DNA of 9,480 nt from assembly GCA_903894655.1 (NCBI GenBank), contig CAITQY010000589.1, positions 1 through 9,480 on the forward strand, written 5' to 3'. Positions within the stretch are counted from its first letter, which is position 1. Every line of letters begins with the position of its first letter. The notes below the pieces were generated by a model. That model was given only the letters and a program-made list of their open reading frames with translations. It did no database searches and had not been told where the DNA came from. This document shows positions 4,683 through 9,480 of the stretch, one piece after another. The stretch is from an uncultured Gemmatimonadota bacterium. Its GTDB lineage: Bacteria > Gemmatimonadota > Gemmatimonadetes > Gemmatimonadales > Gemmatimonadaceae. The position numbers and the translations under genes were made by a program.

Positions 4683-5771
4683 GTGACCACGCTGCATCGA
4701 CTGGCTGTTGCTTCGCTCCTCCTGACCGCGAGCGTCACACCGCTCGCCGCGCAGCCGACGACGGACATCAAGTTCGACGCCAATGCGTCCCCACTGACAC
4801 TGCCGCCGTCGTTGCACTTCGGCGAAGTCACCGGCATCGATATCGATCAGCGGCGTCATGTGTACGTGTTCACCCGCACCGGCGCACGCAGCAGCGTGCA
4901 CGACGGCGTGGCCTCGCAGCTGTTCGAGTTCGGACCCGATGGACGGTTCATCCGCGAGATCGGCAAGGACCTGTACGGCTTTTCGTTCGCACACACCGTC
5001 CGTGTCGACCCGCAGGGCAACGTGTGGACGAGCGACGAAGGCACGAACATGATCGTGAAGTTCAGCAACACCGGTCGAGTGCTCATGGCACTCGGCCGGC
5101 GCGACGAAGCGGTGGAAGAACGCGCGCCTCATGTGCCGGGCGCACCGGAACCGGCACCGCGCTGGGGCGGCTTCAATCGCCCCACCGATGTCGCGTGGGA
5201 CAACGACGGCAATATTTTCGTGGCCGACGGCTACAACAACTCGCGCGTGGTCAAGATCGACAAGGACGGACGCTGGCTCAAGACGTGGGGTGAGCGCGGC
5301 AAGGAGCCCGGTCAGTTCAACATCCTGCACACGATCGCCAACGATGCGAAGGGCAACATCTACGTCGGCGATCGTACGAATCGCCGCATCCAGGTGTTCG
5401 ACCCCAACGGCACGTTGTTGCGCGTCATGACCATCGATGTGCCTTACACGAAGAACGTGAACGTGATGCTCGGCGCGCAGCCGCGCGAGGGTGTCAGCGC
5501 GCTCGGTGTGTCCGGCGCGCCATGGGCCATCTGCATCACCAAGGGGCCGACGCAGTACCTCTACAGCGCGGATGCCGTTCCCGGTCGCATCTACAAACTC
5601 ACCCTCGACGGCAAGGTGCTGGGCGTGCTGGGCGACGCCGGTAAGCGTGTGGGCGAGTTCGGGTGGATTCACCAGATCGCTTGTCCGTCGGAGAACGAAC
5701 TCTGGATCGGCGAGATCCTCAACTGGCGGGTCCAGAAGCTCACGCTGCATCCGACGAAGGAGCAGCGGTAG
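4683..5771 (+). CDS. Secreted NHL-repeat beta-propeller protein (362 aa)
   Basis: The chosen start is GTG 4683: GGAGA at 4670-4674 sits 8 nt upstream, and the protein then begins directly with a signal peptide (TTLHRLAVASLLLTASVTPLAAQ, cleavage near residue 23-24). Starting at 4563 would put 40 polar residues before the signal. The rest is a propeller of NHL-type blades: GEVTGIDIDQRRHVYVF, AHTVRVDPQGNVWTSDEGTNMIVKFSNTG, FNRPTDVAWDNDGNIFVADGYNNSRVVKIDKDG, ILHTIANDAKGNIYVGDRTNRRIQVFDPNG, then YLYSADAVPGRIYKLTLDGKVLGVLG and WIHQIACPSENELWIGEILNWRVQKLTL, probably six blades in all. The blades resemble those of peptidyl-alpha-hydroxyglycine alpha-amidating lyase-like proteins, but catalytic residues cannot be assigned with confidence. 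The role may be binding or lyase activity in the periplasm. The next gene is 109 bp downstream, with no terminator seen between. Confidence 0.88.
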   Translation: MTTLHRLAVASLLLTASVTPLAAQPTTDIKFDANASPLTLPPSLHFGEVTGIDIDQRRHVYVFTRTGARSSVHDGVASQLFEFGPDGRFIREIGKDLYGFSFAHTVRVDPQGNVWTSDEGTNMIVKFSNTGRVLMALGRRDEAVEERAPHVPGAPEPAPRWGGFNRPTDVAWDNDGNIFVADGYNNSRVVKIDKDGRWLKTWGERGKEPGQFNILHTIANDAKGNIYVGDRTNRRIQVFDPNGTLLRVMTIDVPYTKNVNVMLGAQPREGVSALGVSGAPWAICITKGPTQYLYSADAVPGRIYKLTLDGKVLGVLGDAGKRVGEFGWIHQIACPSENELWIGEILNWRVQKLTLHPTKEQR

Positions 5772-5867
5772 GGCTTCAGGTGCGACGGCGTCGTGGAGCT
5801 CGTACAACCTCGGATCGCCGGTAGCAGGGGCCGGGTCGCGGTCGCTGGGTGACCTCGGTATGCTTCG

Positions 5868-5873
5868 GGATGG
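5868..5873 (+). promoter_or_regulatory. Ribosome-binding site that decides the SDR start
   Basis: GGATGG (5868-5873) lies 7 nt before GTG 5881 and is followed by TGATCC. GGTGATCC (5872-5879) is an exact 8-nt match to the complement of the usual 16S rRNA 3' end. The competing ATG at 5860 is preceded only by the weak GGGTGACC. I therefore prefer GTG 5881; ATG 5860 would add seven residues. Confidence 0.5.
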
Positions 5874-5880
5874 TGATCCT

Positions 5881-7470
5881 GTGACTGCATCCGACGATAC
5901 GCCCCACGACCACGGCCCGGGCGCCGACACGTTCCGCGACGACCTCCGCGCCGCTACCTCGCTGCTCGAGCAGGTGATGGCCGATCGTTCGCGGCTGGTG
6001 CACGTCCCGTTCGAGGAGCGTCAGCGCTTCCTCGACGCGGTGGGTCACGTGTTTCACCCGGATGCGCGCGCCCGTCGCTCCATGGTGAAAGCCACCAGCA
6101 AGCAGCGGAAGCTCGATGCGGCCCGTCGCGACGACAGCGTGCTGCAGGAAACAGGCATTCGCGAACTGCGTCGCAAGCCGGTGTTCACGACGCCCAACGT
6201 GTATCTGTTAGGCGACGGCGCCTCGGGGACATCGACTGATGCGTTGCGCGAGGACGACGCGCTCGAAGCGATCGTGCCGCAGCATTGCTACATCTGCAAG
6301 CAGAAGTTCACCACGATTCATCACTTCTACGACCAGATGTGCCTGCCGTGCGGCGAGTTCAACTTCGCCAAGCGCACGGAACTGGTGGACTTGAGTGGAC
6401 GCACCGCACTGCTGTCGGGCGGTCGTGTGAAGATCGGTTATCAGGCGGGACTCAAGCTGCTGCGTTGCGGCGCGCGCCTGTTGGTGACCACGCGTTTTCC
6501 ACGCGACTCGGCCATGCGCTACGCGGCGGAGCCCGACTTCGATGCGTGGAGCGATCGCCTAGAGATCTTCGGGCTCGACCTGCGACACACGCCGAGTGTG
6601 GAGGCGTTCTGTCGCGAGCTCACGCACACCGAATCGCGCCTCGATTTCATCATCAACAACGCCTGCCAGACGGTGCGTCGCCCGCCCGCGTTCTACGCGC
6701 ACATGATGGACGGCGAGTCGGCGGCCGCGAGTACGCTATCGACGGCGGCGCGCAAGATCCTTGGCGCGTATGAAGGGCTGCGTGGGGCGCAGCTGCTTCC
6801 CGACCCCGATGCGGGCAGCAGTGCCGCCGTGGTGCAGAGCGGCGCCGCATTGAATCGCGTGGGGATCACGCACGCCGCGGAGCTGTCGCAAGTGCCGTTG
6901 GTGCCCGACGACATGCTCGTGGCACATCAACTCTTCCCGGCCGGAAAGCTCGATCAGGATTTGCAGCAGATCGATTTGCGCGAGCGGAACTCGTGGCGGC
7001 TGCTGATGGATGAAGTGCCGAGCGTGGAGTTGCTGGAAGTGCAGCTGGTGAATGCGATCGCCCCGTTCCTGATCAATGCGCGGCTCAAGCCGCTCATGTT
7101 GCGCACGGCAAACCACGACAAGCACATCGTGAATGTGTCGGCGATGGAAGGGCAATTCTATCGCAACAACAAAACGACGCGGCATCCGCACACCAACATG
7201 GCCAAGGCGGCGCTCAACATGATGACGCGGACTTCGGCGGCGGATTATCAACAGGACGGCATCCACATGAACAGCGTGGACACCGGCTGGGTGACCGACG
7301 AGGACGTGGCAGAGATTGCAGCGCGAAAGGTGGAGAACCACCGCTTCCACCCGCCGCTCGATATTGTGGATGGTGCGGCACGCATCGTCGATCCCATCAT
7401 TGCCGGTGTGTCGAGCGGCGTGCATGTGTGGGGCCAGTTCCTGAAGGACTACGCGCCGACCGACTGGTAG
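5881..7470 (+). CDS. Atypical SDR-family oxidoreductase with zinc-ribbon-like segment (529 aa)
   Basis: This is a long short-chain dehydrogenase/reductase-like protein, about twice the usual 250 residues. An N-terminal helical region (residues 15-100) precedes a Cys/His cluster: CYIC at 136-139, H147-H148, and CLPC at 154-157, spaced like a zinc ribbon. The Rossmann domain follows: ALLSGGRVKIGYQAGLKLL (GxxxGxG-type loop at 179-186), LLVTTRFPRD, LDLRH, and the NNA motif at 259-261. About 160 residues separate NNA from the catalytic-Ser strand NVSAMEG (S420), against about 50 normally, so there is an insert of roughly 110 residues. Where YxxxK is expected the sequence reads HTNMAKAALNMM: K442 is present but the Tyr position is Thr438 (His437 next to it). 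The C-terminus has MNSVDTGWV, like other SDRs. It is probably NAD(P)-binding with a changed mechanism or no redox activity; the substrate is unknown. Confidence 0.87.
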   Translation: MTASDDTPHDHGPGADTFRDDLRAATSLLEQVMADRSRLVHVPFEERQRFLDAVGHVFHPDARARRSMVKATSKQRKLDAARRDDSVLQETGIRELRRKPVFTTPNVYLLGDGASGTSTDALREDDALEAIVPQHCYICKQKFTTIHHFYDQMCLPCGEFNFAKRTELVDLSGRTALLSGGRVKIGYQAGLKLLRCGARLLVTTRFPRDSAMRYAAEPDFDAWSDRLEIFGLDLRHTPSVEAFCRELTHTESRLDFIINNACQTVRRPPAFYAHMMDGESAAASTLSTAARKILGAYEGLRGAQLLPDPDAGSSAAVVQSGAALNRVGITHAAELSQVPLVPDDMLVAHQLFPAGKLDQDLQQIDLRERNSWRLLMDEVPSVELLEVQLVNAIAPFLINARLKPLMLRTANHDKHIVNVSAMEGQFYRNNKTTRHPHTNMAKAALNMMTRTSAADYQQDGIHMNSVDTGWVTDEDVAEIAARKVENHRFHPPLDIVDGAARIVDPIIAGVSSGVHVWGQFLKDYAPTDW

Positions 7471-7521
7471 CCCAGGATGACTTTGCGCGAAGGCCTATTT
7501 TGTCTCTCTCTGGAACGTCAG

Positions 7522-8067
7522 ATGCGTATCCTGTCCGCCGTGTTGTGTGCGGCACCCATGCTGCTCTCGGCGCAGGTGACGCCCGAGCGCCCTCCTCCAC
7601 CACTCACGCCTGCGGTGCTCGAGGCGGCGGCGCGGCAGATCGTGGCCAGCGTGGCCTATCCCACGTTCATCACGACCGACGCGAAGGGTCATCCCCAAGC
7701 GCGCACCGTGCAGCCGATGGCACCTGACAGCAGCTGGGCGGTGTGGTTTGCTACCAATCCACGCACGCGCAAGGTCGCGGAGATCGCCCGGCATCCGCAC
7801 GTGGTGCTGCACTACTTCGACCCGGTGACGCAGAGCTATGTCGCGCTGGTGGGACGCGCGCGGGTGGTCCGCGATCGCGCCACGAAAGACGCGCACTGGA
7901 ATCCGACGTGGAGCACGTTCTACCCGGATCGCGACACGAGCGTGGTGTTGGTTGTTGTGCAGGCCGAGCGCCTCGAGATCGTGAGTGCGAAGCTGGGCGT
8001 CGAGGGGGACAAGGCCACGTGGCGTCCGCCGACGTTGGCGGTTCGTCGTTCGCGGCCTCGCCAATGA
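7522..8067 (+). CDS. Pyridoxamine 5'-phosphate oxidase-like flavin split-barrel protein with signal peptide (181 aa)
   Basis: The start at ATG 7522 is preceded by GGA 7 nt upstream and begins directly with a signal-like sequence MRILSAVLCAAPMLLSAQ. An in-frame ATG at 7477 would add 15 residues. The mature part (from about residue 33) looks like the FMN-binding split barrel of general-stress or PNPOx-like proteins: VAYPTFITTDAKGHPQARTVQP (R61-T62 of the FMN-contact strand), WAVWFATNPRTRKVAEIARHPHVVLHYFD, YVALVGRARVVRD, WSTFYPDRDTSVVLVVVQAERLEIV. Such proteins bind FMN or F420 and are normally cytoplasmic. A Sec-type signal without twin arginines is unusual, because flavin would have to be loaded outside. 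It lies 51 bp after the SDR gene and overlaps the GNAT gene by 4 bp (ATGA), so the genes are probably co-transcribed. Confidence 0.83.
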   Translation: MRILSAVLCAAPMLLSAQVTPERPPPPLTPAVLEAAARQIVASVAYPTFITTDAKGHPQARTVQPMAPDSSWAVWFATNPRTRKVAEIARHPHVVLHYFDPVTQSYVALVGRARVVRDRATKDAHWNPTWSTFYPDRDTSVVLVVVQAERLEIVSAKLGVEGDKATWRPPTLAVRRSRPRQ

Positions 8068-8738
8068 AATTGCTCCATGTTGCTGAGGGTGTGGAGTACG
8101 GTCTGCTCGATGAGACTGATGTTCCACACATGGTCATGCTGTTAGCCGAGGCGTTCAGCCGTTTTGAACCGATGGCGGTTGCCGCAAAGCTCCCGGCATC
8201 GCAGGTCGCACACATGGTCGCGGCGCTCGCCCCCAAAGCACTCGCGGAGCAACTGACGATCGTTGCCCGCCTTTCCGCGCCCGAGTCCTCGCGTGGACCG
8301 CTGGTGGGCGTCCTTCTCGCGGACGACTTCGGCACGGCGCCTCCACCGGGCATTGAAGACGTGGCACCGATGTTCGCGCCGATCGGCGCGCTGTTGGACG
8401 GACTTGATGCGCAATATCGTTCGGCGACCGCGGTTGTGCCGGGTACGCATGCCCATCTATTCATGCTCGGTGTCGCGGAACATGCTGGGTCACGCGGTAT
8501 CGCGGGCCACCTCGTGGCGTCGTGCCTAGCCCAGGCACAACGCCGTGGCTATCTCATGGCGGTTACGGAAGCGACCGGTGCGGTGTCGCAACACGTGTTT
8601 CGCAAGGTCGGGTTTCAGCACGTGGCGACGGCGTCGTATTGCGACTTCTCGCACGAGGGCCAGCTCGTGTTCTCGGCCATCACGGGTGTCGAGGGGACGA
8701 TGTTGATGACGCGCGCCCTCGGTGGTGCCGTGCTGTAA
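8064..8738 (+). CDS. GNAT family N-acetyltransferase (224 aa)
   Basis: It would transfer an acetyl group from acetyl-CoA to an amine; the substrate is unknown. ATG 8064 overlaps the upstream stop as ATGA, which indicates translational coupling. The frame is open further upstream, but there it reads antiparallel to or out of frame with the split-barrel gene. The N-terminal half (EYGLLDETDVPHMVMLLAEAF, then a helical insert) carries typical strand 1 and helix 1 of GNAT proteins. The acetyl-CoA loop is HLFMLGVAEHAGSRGIAGHLV (residues 132-151), with the core GSRGIA at 142-147; the usual first Q/R of the QxxGxG/A motif is Gly here. Then follow ASCLAQAQRRGYLMAVTEA and SQHVFRKVGFQHV, the last matching the family's 'F.k.GF' end. 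It resembles arylalkylamine-type acetyltransferases in layout. The 116 bp after its stop contain no clear gene or terminator. Confidence 0.85.
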   Translation: MKLLHVAEGVEYGLLDETDVPHMVMLLAEAFSRFEPMAVAAKLPASQVAHMVAALAPKALAEQLTIVARLSAPESSRGPLVGVLLADDFGTAPPPGIEDVAPMFAPIGALLDGLDAQYRSATAVVPGTHAHLFMLGVAEHAGSRGIAGHLVASCLAQAQRRGYLMAVTEATGAVSQHVFRKVGFQHVATASYCDFSHEGQLVFSAITGVEGTMLMTRALGGAVL

Positions 8739-8854
8739 CTCGGTATTGGCGAGTCCGTGTCACCCGCGAAATCTGGAGTCGCCCGGCGGCGTGCATCCGC
8801 TCGGCAAGCGTCACGTGGATTGCCGCCGTGGGGAGCGTGCCAAACGTGTGCTGC

Positions 8855-9480
8855 TTAGCGCACCACCGCGACCGCGACCGTACTCCCCCGCTCGAGCTGC
8901 CGCACCCACGTGATCACCGCACCATTCGAGGAGGCGGCCAGCGACGGGTACCACTGTCCCGCTCCCGCGTCGGGCGCCGCCACCGGTGTGAAGCTGACGG
9001 CGCCGGCCGCGTTCACCGTGGCGCGGGCGAGCCCAAGGCGACGCGTGCCGTCGATGACCTCATCCCACGCCACCAGCGACGCGCCGGTCGGCAGCAAGAC
9101 GATTTGCGGATGCGACGCCGGCCCACGTGTGGGCACGCGCGTACGCGGGCTGAACGGCTTGCCGTCGCGAGACACCGCGTAATAGATCGATAACGCCATC
9201 GCATCTTTCGCCGTGGCGTTCTTCCCCTCGGCGGTCGTCGGCCACACCACATGCGCGCGACGCGAGGCGTCGATGGCCATGGCCGGTCCGTTGTCCGGAC
9301 AGCCGTCGAGCTTCCAGTGGTCGTCGCTCACGCGCAGCGGGGCGGCAAAGGTACGACCACCATTGGTCGACATCGTGAACGCGATGTCGCGCTCTCCACT
9401 GGGATACACGTGACGCCACGCCGCGTACACGGCATCGCCCGACACGGCCAGCGCGGTCTTGCAGCAATAGCAGACGCTGC
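8855..9480 (-). CDS. BNR/sialidase-like propeller protein, C-terminal part (cut by right edge)
   Basis: This minus-strand frame runs from the right edge to TAA at 8857-8855, giving about 208 residues of the C-terminal end. A GTG at 9445 could start it, but the frame continues upstream with SVCYCCKTALAVSGDAVYAAWRH, which has coding character and matches the Cys-rich motif of some bacterial sialidase-like proteins, so the true start lies outside. An Asp-box-like motif, MSTNGGRTFAAPLRVSDD, follows. Further blades are DGCPDNGPAMAIDASRRAHVVWPT, IYYAVSRDGKPFSPRTRVPT, PQIVLLPTGASLVAWDEV, RLGLARATVNAAGAVSFTPV and WYPSLAASSNGAVITWVRQ. The pattern indicates a 6-bladed propeller binding or cutting sugars, but no catalytic Tyr/Glu/Arg set can be judged from this part. 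It converges on the GNAT gene. Confidence 0.82.
   Translation of the reverse strand, partial: SVCYCCKTALAVSGDAVYAAWRHVYPSGERDIAFTMSTNGGRTFAAPLRVSDDHWKLDGCPDNGPAMAIDASRRAHVVWPTTAEGKNATAKDAMALSIYYAVSRDGKPFSPRTRVPTRGPASHPQIVLLPTGASLVAWDEVIDGTRRLGLARATVNAAGAVSFTPVAAPDAGAGQWYPSLAASSNGAVITWVRQLERGSTVAVAVVR

Noticed and set aside
4626..5930. Minus-strand 434-aa open frame opposite the NHL gene
   Set aside because: It is longer than the real gene but is a mirror of its codon bias; the plus strand has a signal peptide, a Shine-Dalgarno sequence and NHL repeats.
8748..8783. Imperfect hairpin GGCGAGTCC / GGAGTCGCC after the GNAT gene
   Set aside because: A 9-bp stem with a mismatch near its middle, an 18-nt loop and no T-tract is not enough to call a terminator.

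Overview
This is a GC-rich bacterial chromosomal window. It carries many exported proteins and lipoproteins, weak Shine-Dalgarno signals, and several signal peptides that end in AQ-type cleavage sites. The gene mix (a carboxypeptidase Q-like M28 peptidase, lipoproteins, an NHL propeller, a BNR/sialidase-like protein) resembles Gemmatimonadota genomes. That placement is inference from gene style; there is no marker gene to prove it. I see no rRNA, tRNA, CRISPR array, transposase or phage gene.

Layout. At 1-834 (minus) lies the N-terminal half of a secreted M28 peptidase cut by the left edge, divergent from a small unrecognised acidic protein (944-1390, plus). The stretch 1391-2212 is the most unusual part. 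A 165-bp direct repeat occurs at 1426-1590 and 2048-2212 with 10 mismatches and no gaps. Each copy contains a 101-bp long-arm palindrome. Between the copies sits a small lipoprotein gene on the minus strand (1600-1980). The right copy runs into the first seven codons of a cyclophilin-type peptidyl-prolyl isomerase lipoprotein gene (2192-2854), so the left copy carries a decapitated duplicate of that gene's start. The isomerase gene is followed 7 bp later by a spermidine-synthase-like Rossmann protein (2862-3575), and the two probably form an operon.

A strong hairpin (3614-3659) separates this pair from a convergent 52-residue membrane or exported peptide (3681-3839, minus). Then come a small COG3650-like lipoprotein (4075-4479), a secreted NHL-repeat propeller (4683-5771), an atypical SDR protein with a Cys/His zinc-ribbon-like segment and no canonical catalytic Tyr (5881-7470), a flavin split-barrel protein with an apparent signal peptide (7522-8067), and a GNAT acetyltransferase (8064-8738) that overlaps it by 4 bp. 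A BNR/sialidase-like protein enters from the right edge on the minus strand (8855-9480).

Functional reading. Most products act outside the cytoplasm: peptide hydrolysis, protein folding, propeller proteins and lipoproteins. Apart from the isomerase/Rossmann pair and the SDR/split-barrel/GNAT run, I see no clear multi-gene pathway. I found no convincing new defence or mobile system. The best candidates for something under-described are the duplicated palindromic element with its gene-start passenger and the Tyr-less zinc-ribbon SDR family. All family assignments are from reading the translated sequence, without any database search.
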